Made by a program: the position numbers and the translations under genes. Below the pieces are notes generated by a model. That model was not told where the DNA came from. It did no database searches and saw only the letters and a list, made by a program, of their open reading frames with translations. A DNA stretch of 64,000 nt from Mycolicibacterium iranicum (lineage in GTDB: Bacteria; Actinomycetota; Actinomycetes; Mycobacteriales; Mycobacteriaceae), in contig NZ_LWCS01000034.1 in NCBI RefSeq assembly GCF_001650495.1, positions 1 through 64,000 of the forward strand, given 5' to 3'. Shown here one piece after another: positions 7,992 to 15,829 of the stretch (position 1 is its first letter; every line of letters begins with the position of its first letter).

Positions 7992-9407
7992 CTACTCCAA
8001 TAATTTCTGCAGAGCAGCTTCAGCGAATGCTTTCGCGCGCACGGCGAGTACTTCACTGGATATCACGTCGGGGTACTTCAACTGCCGAACTGCAAAACCT
8101 AATATTAGACCCCATTGCTCACGCGGACTGGTAACCGTTTGGCGAACCCATGCTTGCGCGACTTCCACCCAAGCGGGGCACGGGCATCCAACCAAGAAAT
8201 CATCAGTGCCAATTGCACTGCACTGCGTTGCATTTGGCCAGACATGTTCGCGGATCGGCGAATCACGGTGAAAGATTGGCGAAAGGAGTGCGGTCAGGGC
8301 GTCAAGCGGACGCCCGCCCAGTACCTCCGAGTCGAAGTCGATCAATACAGGTGATTGACCAGCGATCAGAATATTTCCTGGATGCAGATCTCCATGCTGC
8401 GGCGCCATTCGACTCGAGATTTTGATCGTCGGTCGTGGGACAGGCAAGTGAGCTTCTGTTAGAAGCTCTATTAGTCGTTCCCACGAGATCAAAGGCTCAA
8501 CTAAGTCGCGAAGATTCACAGCGGTTGCGTGTCCATTGATGCTTTCGATGATAACCGCACTTAAGCTGCGCAACGCTTCAGCGGCACGCAATTCGTCGCT
8601 TGCTATCAGCTGGAGGAGCGATACCGGCGCACGACCCACGAGTTGCAGAACTTGTACGCGTGCTCCGCCACATAAGCCGGAAATAACCGCACCCGGAGCA
8701 GCTACAAACGAGGCAGGTAATAAATTATGAAAGCCACCGGCAGGCGTTTTCTTTGAGACGGTGCTCACCTTCACCACAATCGATGCCGCTGGTTGGTGCT
8801 GACTGTCAAATATCTCGCATTCCCAAACAGAAGATTCGGTGAGACCTCCCAGTAGAGATTTGGCCCGTATTTTTGCGCCGCCGTAAAACCAACAAATTCG
8901 ACGCAGCAACCTTCTCTGCGGGCCATCAGGTGGGACGGTATCAACGTCAGCAATCTCAATGTCATTCATGGCGTATACGTAAGAGGAGATCTTTTCTAGA
9001 TATGCCTTGAGTTCCAGCGTTTGACCCTTTTTGAAAGGTTTTACGCGGTCCATATGCTCCAAGGGACCACCGACCTCGATTATGCCGCGATCACCGGTTA
9101 CAAATTGCGAATGTTCGAAGCTCGTATACCCCGTGAAAACGACGAATGGGGTGTCCGGTAGCATATCCAGCAATTCTTCGAGCAGATCGTCCCCTACCTG
9201 CTCAGTCGGCTCATCTGTCGATATACGAGGTAGGCGTCTATCTAGGATTACGACGTCGATAGGTCGAGATATTGACGCTAAGCCGTCCATGACCCCTTGG
9301 TATGAGTCGAATAACACTACGTCGAATCCGCAGTCATTGAGTATCTGCGTGACGTCTTCAGCGGGGCCGACTTCGTCCTCTACGAGTAACGCATAGCTGC
9401 TAACCAC
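7992..9407 (-). CDS. Response-regulator receiver fused to an APH-like phosphotransferase
   Basis: A 471-aa two-domain protein. Residues 1-135 form a receiver domain with every key residue: acidic pocket Glu10/Asp11, phospho-acceptor Asp56 (VVILDRRLP), Thr92 (FTGY) and Lys123 (VKP). A linker leads to an aminoglycoside-phosphotransferase/choline-kinase-like domain (about 170-440). That domain has a Gly-rich GGLTESS, Lys213 (VVKVS), the Brenner motif HGDLHPGN with Asp340 and Asn345, and the metal Asp357 (LIDFDSE), so it looks catalytically intact. It overlaps the upstream kinase gene by 8 bases and is last of three genes. GC content is visibly lower than in the flanks. Inference: phosphorelay from the upstream kinase to Asp56 switches the kinase domain, whose target is unknown. 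Confidence 0.85.
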   Translation of the reverse strand: MVSSYALLVEDEVGPAEDVTQILNDCGFDVVLFDSYQGVMDGLASISRPIDVVILDRRLPRISTDEPTEQVGDDLLEELLDMLPDTPFVVFTGYTSFEHSQFVTGDRGIIEVGGPLEHMDRVKPFKKGQTLELKAYLEKISSYVYAMNDIEIADVDTVPPDGPQRRLLRRICWFYGGAKIRAKSLLGGLTESSVWECEIFDSQHQPAASIVVKVSTVSKKTPAGGFHNLLPASFVAAPGAVISGLCGGARVQVLQLVGRAPVSLLQLIASDELRAAEALRSLSAVIIESINGHATAVNLRDLVEPLISWERLIELLTEAHLPVPRPTIKISSRMAPQHGDLHPGNILIAGQSPVLIDFDSEVLGGRPLDALTALLSPIFHRDSPIREHVWPNATQCSAIGTDDFLVGCPCPAWVEVAQAWVRQTVTSPREQWGLILGFAVRQLKYPDVISSEVLAVRAKAFAEAALQKLLE

Positions 9408-10269
9408 GCCTACTTCCCCTCAGGATAAACGTTGCCACGGCGCCAGATGCTGACAGTTCGAATTCATATCCTAAGCGTTCACAAGCCAATTCGACTACTT
9501 TGGTTCCCATGCCCCTATGGCCTGTCTTTGTCGTTCGGCCACTTGCGCCCACGCTGCGAAGATCGAAAGAGGTACCAGCAAAGCCATTTCTAATGGTGAT
9601 CCAGAAACGCCCTTCATCCACGTTAGCACTTATTAACACTCTCGCGTTATCAATAGGAAGTCCGTAGCTAGCTTCTGCGGCGTTATCGATGGCGTTGACC
9701 AGCACGAGCGAAATTAGTCCTGGATCTGTGTAGATTTCTTCTGAACCATCTCCGTCGAACTCAATAATAAACATCGACCGAGGGTGCTCCGGCGAAATAG
9801 ACTGTTCGATTATTTCGGTTAAGGACACAAACTCGCGCTCGGCGATCCGATGCGCTTCAGCAAGGCTGGCCAAGCCATCCACTCGTCGTCTGAGCGCCTC
9901 GATTGCGGCATTGGTTGCGCTTGCCTCGAAATCAGCTATTTCGCGGTTCGCACAGAGGCGTAGGCGGCCAATCGCGGACTCTGTTTCGTGCTGAATGGCC
10001 TTGGAGATATTGCGTAGGATCTCCTCCGCCGCCTCACCGCTGTCGGTCGTAACCGACCCATTGTCTGCGTCTTGACGTCCACGGTCAATTCGCTTGATAG
10101 CTTGCTCGATCAGCTGGCGGACTCGTGGCACACCCTCGGATGCCGCTGCGCGAATCAATTCACTTTTGTAATTTCTATCGATTGTCGTGTTTGCCGCCCA
10201 CTGCGCCGCCTTGATCCTCTCTGAGGGTAGCTCTGACCTCAGTAACTGAAGTAGCTCGTCGACGTTCAT
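9400..10269 (-). CDS. Soluble histidine-kinase-like GHKL ATPase
   Basis: A 289-aa protein with no membrane segment or signal peptide. Residues 5-62 look like one or two HEAT-like helical repeats. Residues 84-150 form a helical dimerisation region with His94 (ISKAIQHETESAIGRL) as candidate phospho-acceptor. The C-terminal half is a HATPase: N-box LVLVNAIDNAAEAS (Asn192, Asn196) and G2-like TGHRGMGTKVVELA. The usual DxGxG G1 box is replaced by IRNGFAG. It starts in a 4-base ATGA overlap with the SMC-like gene and overlaps the receiver gene downstream, which argues for equimolar production and a shared pathway. Kinase activity is inferred. Confidence 0.8.
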   Translation of the reverse strand: MNVDELLQLLRSELPSERIKAAQWAANTTIDRNYKSELIRAAASEGVPRVRQLIEQAIKRIDRGRQDADNGSVTTDSGEAAEEILRNISKAIQHETESAIGRLRLCANREIADFEASATNAAIEALRRRVDGLASLAEAHRIAEREFVSLTEIIEQSISPEHPRSMFIIEFDGDGSEEIYTDPGLISLVLVNAIDNAAEASYGLPIDNARVLISANVDEGRFWITIRNGFAGTSFDLRSVGASGRTTKTGHRGMGTKVVELACERLGYEFELSASGAVATFILRGSRRG

Positions 10270-12098
10270 TCCACCAGGCCATAGCGTTGGTAGAATTGAG
10301 CCCGCCGACGAAAAGCCTCCTCGCCCCCCTCCATTAATTTCGTGATAGTTACTACTATATTTGAGTTGTTGTAAGGCCCACTATCGCTGAGGTATCCCTT
10401 TTTTCCGTCACTGCGGAGTGAAATCACATTCGACGCCGAACCGAGGACCGGAATATTTGCGTTGTGAGTCGCGATCAAAGTCTGAGCGTTGGCGTCACTT
10501 CGTCGATTGAGTCCAACGACGATACTGTCGACAAGAAACGCGTTATCCAAGTGATCTTCTGGCTGATCTAAGATCAATAGACGGGTGTGCTCGGTCAATA
10601 AAATTGGCAGAGTAACGGCACACTTCTGGCCTGTAGAAAGTAACTCAACGCTCTTAAGACTGCTCCCATCCATCAGCAAAAAATCTGCGACATCTTCCAA
10701 GTGAGTCGTAGAGAGTTCCGCCAGAATCTCGGGGTCATCCAAATGTTCGAAAGCCCGAGCCAGCCGATCGGGGGGAATCTCGGTTAGCTGTGCAGCAGCA
10801 TCGACATCGAAGTTCTCAATCATGATGAGAAGCTGACGCGGGAGCAGATTCTTCGAAAGCGCATCCACAACGCTTGCGTACCGTAGGCCACTCTTCCGCA
10901 ATGAGTTAGTCAGGAAATCGCGAAATTCCAGTGAGTCACTCAAATGCTCGATCTGTACGGTAACTCGCGATGTCAAATTTTGCGAAACAGAGTCGGCCAC
11001 TTCCAGCCGGCTCCTGTATAGCCTTTCCTTGACCAGTTCAGCCTCGTCAAGTAGATCTTCTCTTCTCGTAAAGAAGGATTTCCGCCGCGTGTGAAGCTCG
11101 TAAAGACGCGCCTCATCGGCGCCCAACCTTTCGAGTTCCGTCCGCACCCGCCTTATCCGGGCTGTAAGTTCTCCCAGTCCGCGTTCAGCCGCGTCGAGTT
11201 CACTACGCAAGGGCTCAGCTGCAGTACGGATCTCGAGGGCACGCTGGCTACGCTGCCGCTGAGTCTCGGTCAACTGCTCTGTTGCTCGCGCCAGTTCGCC
11301 ACCAATGGTGCTAATAGCTGCCTCTACGCGAAGGAGGTGGGGCCGAACCAGTTGCTCGTCTGCTGGCGCGAGCGACAGTTCCCTCGCCCGCGCCGCAGCG
11401 GAAGTCAGGCTTCGATGGGACGTCTGCAGTTCGACCAGCAATTCGGTCGCGGCCTCCGCTTGCGACGACTGTGTTTGGACAGCAAGGAGTTGGTCCTCCA
11501 AACTTCGTAGTGTGTCTCGGCGGACTGTCATGGAGGCAGACGCGGCCTCCATCCGTGCCGCTTCTTCCGCTTCCAGGGCTCTGAGGTCGTCTTCCAAGAC
11601 CGCGCGCGTGCGGGTGGATTCCTCAAGTGCCTCGATCTGCTGGCGCAGTGAATAGAGTTGCCGTGTCAGATCTTCAATCTCGTCGTAATCCAACTCAGGT
11701 TCGTCGATCGCGCGTGAACGAAAGTCGATGAGGCGCAAGCGGCTCGCCCTATCAGAGGCGATTGCCTCGAGCTCATTTTGGCCAAGCATCAGCGCCCGAC
11801 CCGACGACTGTGGTCGTCGCCCTCCACCCTCAGCATCGACAATAAGGCGATAGGAAGTCTCTTCGTCCTCTATGTCGAGCACAACTTCACCGTCTGCCAA
11901 CAGCGTTCGCACGCGCCGATCCTGTTGCTGTTCGCTGTCCAGGTTTGCGCGGCCAGTTCCTAGTGCGTGACCGATCAGTTCCAACAGAGTCGTCTTTCCG
12001 ACACCGCGAGGCCCGATCACTACGTTCAGGCCAGGACTTAGGCTGCTGTCGAATCCCGCTAGGAAGCCTCCGGTGATTCGTACACGCGATATCCACAC
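10266..12098 (-). CDS. SMC/RecN-like coiled-coil AAA/ABC ATPase
   Basis: A 610-aa protein, first gene of the cassette. Walker A is GPRGVGKT (29-36). A long charged Glu/Arg/Ala-rich region (about 140-370) is predicted coiled coil. The C-terminal half holds the signature-like LLSTGQK (488-492 for STGQK), Walker B LLILDQPED (511-515 for DQPED) and the H-loop His545 (ATHN). The DQPED-HLDN form resembles ATPases associated with PHP/TrlF-type and other defence proteins. The start is GTG 12098: a TGA lies eight codons upstream in frame and no other standard start intervenes. Likely senses DNA or nucleic-acid structure; not shown here. Confidence 0.85.
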   Translation of the reverse strand: MWISRVRITGGFLAGFDSSLSPGLNVVIGPRGVGKTTLLELIGHALGTGRANLDSEQQQDRRVRTLLADGEVVLDIEDEETSYRLIVDAEGGGRRPQSSGRALMLGQNELEAIASDRASRLRLIDFRSRAIDEPELDYDEIEDLTRQLYSLRQQIEALEESTRTRAVLEDDLRALEAEEAARMEAASASMTVRRDTLRSLEDQLLAVQTQSSQAEAATELLVELQTSHRSLTSAAARARELSLAPADEQLVRPHLLRVEAAISTIGGELARATEQLTETQRQRSQRALEIRTAAEPLRSELDAAERGLGELTARIRRVRTELERLGADEARLYELHTRRKSFFTRREDLLDEAELVKERLYRSRLEVADSVSQNLTSRVTVQIEHLSDSLEFRDFLTNSLRKSGLRYASVVDALSKNLLPRQLLIMIENFDVDAAAQLTEIPPDRLARAFEHLDDPEILAELSTTHLEDVADFLLMDGSSLKSVELLSTGQKCAVTLPILLTEHTRLLILDQPEDHLDNAFLVDSIVVGLNRRSDANAQTLIATHNANIPVLGSASNVISLRSDGKKGYLSDSGPYNNSNIVVTITKLMEGGEEAFRRRAQFYQRYGLVE

Positions 12099-12232
12099 GG
12101 TTGCATCTTGTCGCGCCGTTCAGATTCGCACAACGACACTGCATGGTGTCCTCCGGACGTGTCGTCAGTGATTGGCCGTCAAAGTTGGGCAACCCAGTAC
12201 GCAAATGCCCGATTGGCACGGACAATGGCGGC
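12099..12232. promoter_or_regulatory. Intergenic region between the cassette and GCS2-ligase genes
   Basis: This 134-base gap separates the divergent SMC-like ATPase gene and the GCS2-ligase gene and must hold the cassette promoter. GC content rises from the cassette side to the ligase side. No clear -10/-35 pair, operator or attachment site is visible. Confidence 0.35.
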
Positions 12233-13711
12233 GTGGGCGAGGAACTGAAGCAGGCCGAGTTCAGCCGCGCGCACCGGCGGGAGTATCGACGCAAGGTGCA
12301 ACTGTGCCTCGACGTGTTCGAGACCATGCTGGCGCAGTCCAGCTTCGATTTCGAGAAGCCGCTGACCGGTATGGAGATCGAGTGCAACCTCGTCGACTCC
12401 GCCTATCAGCCGGCGATGAACAACTCCGAGGTGCTGGAGGCGATCGCCGACCCGGCGTACCAGACGGAGCTCGGCGCCTACAACATCGAGTTCAACGTGC
12501 CGCCGCGCCGGTTGCCTGGCCGGGCCGCCCTCGACCTTGAAGACGAGGTCCGCGCCAGCCTCAACGCCGCGGAGACGAAGGCCAACTCCGACGGCTCGCA
12601 CATCGTGATGATCGGGATCCTGCCGACCCTGATGCCCGAACACCTGTCGGGCAGTTGGATGAGCGAGTCGGTCCGCTACCAGGCGCTCAACGATTCGATC
12701 TTCACCGCCCGCGGCGAGGACATCATGATCGACATCGCCGGGCCGGAACGGCTGAGCCTGCAGGCTGCCTCCATTGCCCCTGAATCAGCCTGCACCAGTA
12801 TGCAATTGCATCTGCAGGTGTCCCCGGCCGACTTCGCCAGCAACTGGAACGCCGCCCAGGTGATCGCCGGGCCGCAGCTGGCCCTCGGCGCCAATTCGCC
12901 GTACTTCTTCGGCCACCACCTGTGGTCCGAGACGCGCATCGAGCTGTTCGCGCAAGCCACCGATACCCGCCCCGACGAACTGAAGACTCAGGGCGTCCGT
13001 CCCCGCGTGTGGTTCGGGGAGCGCTGGATCACCTCGATCTTCGACCTGTTCGAGGAGAACGTGCGGTATTTCCCGTCGCTGCTGCCCGAACTCTCCGAGG
13101 AGGACCCCGTCGCTGTCCTCGCGGAGGGTCGCACCCCGGAGCTCTCGGAGCTGCGCCTGCACAACGGCACCATCTACCGCTGGAATCGTCCCGTGTACGA
13201 CATCGTCAACGGGCGGCCCCATCTGCGGGTGGAGAACCGCGTGCTGCCCGCCGGCCCGACGGTCGTCGACATGATGGCCAACTCCGCCTTCTACTACGGG
13301 GTGCTCCGGGCATTGTCCGAGGAAGACCGCCCGCTGTGGACCAAGATGAGTTTCGCTGCGGCAGAAGCGAACTTCGTCGCGGCAGCCCGTCACGGGATGG
13401 ACGCCAGGCTGTACTGGCCGGGCCTCGGTGAAGTCACGCCCGACGAGCTCGTCCTGCGGCAACTCCTGCCGCTGGCAGAGGAGGGGCTGCGCCGCTGGGA
13501 GGTGTCCGCCGAAGTCCGGGACCGCTACCTCGGGGTGATCGAGGGACGCGCCAAGACGGGACGCAACGGCGCGACCTGGCAATCTGCCACGGTGACCGCG
13601 CTGCAGGGCAGCGGTATGAGCCGGCCCGAGGCCCTGGCCGAAATGCTCCGGCGGTACTGCGATCGGATGCACGCCAACGAACCCGTGCACACCTGGGACC
13701 TGCCTGCCTGA
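12233..13711 (+). CDS. GCS2-type carboxylate-amine (glutamate-cysteine) ligase family protein
   Basis: A 492-aa protein. The motif MEIECNLVD, the substrate/ATP region (YQTELGAYNIEFNVPPR) and later conserved Arg/Glu residues (YDIVNGRPHLRVENRVLPAGPTVVDMMANSAFYYG) identify the glutamate-cysteine ligase type 2 superfamily. It is a different clade from EgtA. GTG 12233 (VGEELKQAEFSRAHRREYRRKV) is chosen because the frame upstream reads unlike a protein start; ATG 12143 is an alternative. No strong ribosome site is seen for either. The actual amine acceptor is unknown, so it is not called gshA. Confidence 0.8.
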   Translation: MGEELKQAEFSRAHRREYRRKVQLCLDVFETMLAQSSFDFEKPLTGMEIECNLVDSAYQPAMNNSEVLEAIADPAYQTELGAYNIEFNVPPRRLPGRAALDLEDEVRASLNAAETKANSDGSHIVMIGILPTLMPEHLSGSWMSESVRYQALNDSIFTARGEDIMIDIAGPERLSLQAASIAPESACTSMQLHLQVSPADFASNWNAAQVIAGPQLALGANSPYFFGHHLWSETRIELFAQATDTRPDELKTQGVRPRVWFGERWITSIFDLFEENVRYFPSLLPELSEEDPVAVLAEGRTPELSELRLHNGTIYRWNRPVYDIVNGRPHLRVENRVLPAGPTVVDMMANSAFYYGVLRALSEEDRPLWTKMSFAAAEANFVAAARHGMDARLYWPGLGEVTPDELVLRQLLPLAEEGLRRWEVSAEVRDRYLGVIEGRAKTGRNGATWQSATVTALQGSGMSRPEALAEMLRRYCDRMHANEPVHTWDLPA

Positions 13712-13738
13712 GCACGGCGGCCCAATCGCGGAAGAGAA

Positions 13739-13768
13739 TCCGGGGGTCGCCGAGCGCCGACCCCCGGA
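13739..13768. terminator. Bidirectional hairpin terminator
   Basis: TCCGGGGGTCG (13739-13749) and CGACCCCCGGA (13758-13768) form a perfect 11-base stem with an 8-base loop. It lies between the ends of the convergent ligase and PGRS-like genes and can serve both strands. Confidence 0.75.
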
Positions 13769-13798
13769 ATCTCCTGTGCTGAATAGCGTTACAGATCG

Positions 13799-15274
13799 CT
13801 AGTCCGCGCTACCTTCACTTCCGCCGTCGGCGCCGTCGCCGCCGGATTGGCCACCGATACCGGCGGCTCCTCCGCTGCCGCCCATGCCGTTGGTGTTGGT
13901 GTCACCGCCGGCGGACACAGCTCCCGGGCCGCCGTCGCCGCCACCGCCTCCGATGAATCCGCCGCGTCCGCCGTTACCGCCGTTGCCACCGTTCGCAGAG
14001 GGTCCGCCGTCGGTATCGGCGTCACCGCCGGAGCCGCCCGTGCCGCCCTCGCCGAGGAAATCGCCGCCGCGTCCGCCGGTGCCGCCGGTGCCGCCGGTCG
14101 AGGTCCCGCCGTCGCCGTCGGCGGGGTCGAACCGGTTGCTGCCGGCCGAACTCGCAGCACCGCCGTTTCCGCCCGCGCCACCAGCCTGGGATCCGGCGCC
14201 ACTGCCGCCCGCGCCACCGCTTCCGCCGGTTGCATCGCCTTCGTCGGTTGCGGTGAAACCGCCGTCGCCGCCTCGGCCGCCGGCTCCGCTGGTCGACGCG
14301 CCTCCGTCACCCCCGTCACCGCTGATTCCATTGGCGCCGTTGCCAAACGCATTGTTTACGTTGCCGCCCTTACCGCCTGCCCCGCCGGGCGCTCCGCGTC
14401 CGCCGTCGCCACCATTGCCGGCCGTAGCCGTCGTCGAACCGTCGCCGTCAGAGGAGGCGCCGCCACCGTCGCCTCCGTTGCCACCTGTTCCCGTGGATGC
14501 ACGGCCGCCGGCCCCTCCATCGCCGGCGTCGGCGTTTCCGTTGGCCGAGTCGGCGAAGCCGCCGATGCCGCCGTTGCCTCCATTACCCGCTATCGCACCG
14601 CCGCGGCCGCCCGCACCGCCCGCTCCGGCGGTGGCATCGTTGGCGCCGGCGACGTCGGAGTCCAGCAAGTTGCGGTCATCGCCGCCGTTCCCGCCGTCAC
14701 CGGCATCACCGAAAAGGAAACCGGCGTTGCCGCCGGCGCCACCCGCGGTCGCTGCGACCCGCTCCCCCGCAGCGTTGGTGAATGCGGCGACTCCGGCGCC
14801 GCCCATTCCCCCATTGCCGAAGAAGAATCCGCCGTTACCGCCCACACCACCGAAGGCTCCGTTACCGCCGCTGCCACCAAGCAGCCCGCCGTTCTGACCG
14901 GCGCAGTTCGCGGTGCAACCCGGGTCGAATTCCAGCGCATCGAGGCCGTCGCCGTACAGCCAGCCACCGGGACCGATCATGGGTCGCATTGCCGCCGAAG
15001 GAGCAAGAGCGGTGGCCGAGCGAGCCGAATCGTCGGACGCTGACGAACGGTCGTAGCCGTTCTGCCCGAACAGCAAGAGGTACGGATCGACGGCGTCCTG
15101 CTGAAGTGACGTTCCGATGGACGCCAGTTGCACCTCTGTGCTGACCGCCTCGGGATCACCCGACGGTGCCAACGCGACGAGGACGCCGACGCCCACCAGG
15201 GCCGCCCCCGAAACACCTGTTGCGAGATAGTGGACGACCGGCGCGCGCGAAGCGCGAGTGCGGTGTTTGGACAT
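13799..15274 (-). CDS. Gly-rich PGRS-like secreted protein lacking a PE domain
   Basis: A 491-aa protein. An N-terminal basic stretch and a hydrophobic segment (about 17-36, TGVSGAALVGVGVLVALAP) give a signal or anchor. After a short unique region (to about residue 105, DPYLLLFGQNGY) come roughly 370 residues of GGxGGxGG/GNGG-type repeats like those of PE_PGRS proteins, including a CTANC pair. The PE domain is absent. The repeat pattern predicts Ca-binding-like parallel helices at the cell surface. ATG 15274 follows GAAGGG. The high-GC repeats create long spurious frames on the other strand. Confidence 0.8.
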   Translation of the reverse strand: MSKHRTRASRAPVVHYLATGVSGAALVGVGVLVALAPSGDPEAVSTEVQLASIGTSLQQDAVDPYLLLFGQNGYDRSSASDDSARSATALAPSAAMRPMIGPGGWLYGDGLDALEFDPGCTANCAGQNGGLLGGSGGNGAFGGVGGNGGFFFGNGGMGGAGVAAFTNAAGERVAATAGGAGGNAGFLFGDAGDGGNGGDDRNLLDSDVAGANDATAGAGGAGGRGGAIAGNGGNGGIGGFADSANGNADAGDGGAGGRASTGTGGNGGDGGGASSDGDGSTTATAGNGGDGGRGAPGGAGGKGGNVNNAFGNGANGISGDGGDGGASTSGAGGRGGDGGFTATDEGDATGGSGGAGGSGAGSQAGGAGGNGGAASSAGSNRFDPADGDGGTSTGGTGGTGGRGGDFLGEGGTGGSGGDADTDGGPSANGGNGGNGGRGGFIGGGGGDGGPGAVSAGGDTNTNGMGGSGGAAGIGGQSGGDGADGGSEGSAD

Positions 15275-15829
15275 GGATGAACCCTTCGCGAGTAGTGCCG
15301 GCTGTGTTTGACGGCCAGAGTCTCTGCCGAGACGAGGCGAACCTAACCCGTCACCGTTCCGCGATTTCAGAAAACATCATTATGATCTTGAAGCAAACGT
15401 AAATCGTAATTTATTACGGGAAATATGACGCCCAATGATTTTCGGATTTCGATGCCAAGAATTCATTCAATGGTTCACTGCGCACCCAGAGACTGGACTC
15501 AGGTCCAGCGGAGACATGCTGAGATATGTTGTCAAAAAGCATCTTTGCCGCAGCGATAGCCGGGGGTTGTCGTCATCGTCCGGGAAAGCGACGTGCGAAA
15601 ATTCTTTAACTCGACGTAAGAAAAATGATCACGACGGTTGCGTGATGCGGCGAGCTGAGCAACAACACTTGCCGACAGAAAGCTAATTGACGCACGTTTT
15701 CGAAATGGCATCGCAGGATTCGGACAGCGCCTACACCGATACAGGCCGCTTCGATGGTGCACAGTCGTGGAACATCGGCGAGGCGAACGAATCGGTCCGT
15801 GAGCTGCCCGCGTCCTGGCGGCAGCAGCC
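15275..15829. other. 555-base region without a recognisable gene
   Basis: Upstream of the PGRS-like gene lies an unusually AT-rich stretch (notably about 15360-15440 and 15580-15700). It presumably contains that gene's promoter. Short frames on both strands have no family features. No tRNA, repeat array or insertion-sequence end was seen. Confidence 0.5.

Noticed and set aside
7970..12125. Possible direct repeats flanking the low-GC cassette (CGCGCCG near 7974 and near 12111)
   Set aside because: Seven bases of a common high-GC word; expected by chance and not at matching distances from the junctions.
12101..12232. Longer start for the GCS2-ligase at 12101
   Set aside because: Starts with TTG and gives a low-quality Cys/Arg-rich leader that runs to the cassette promoter; GTG 12233 fits the conserved domain better.
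13847..15043. Long open frames on the plus strand opposite the PGRS-like gene (up to about 400 codons, Pro- or Ala-rich)
   Set aside because: They mirror the Gly-codon repeats of the minus-strand gene, have no start signals and no family features.
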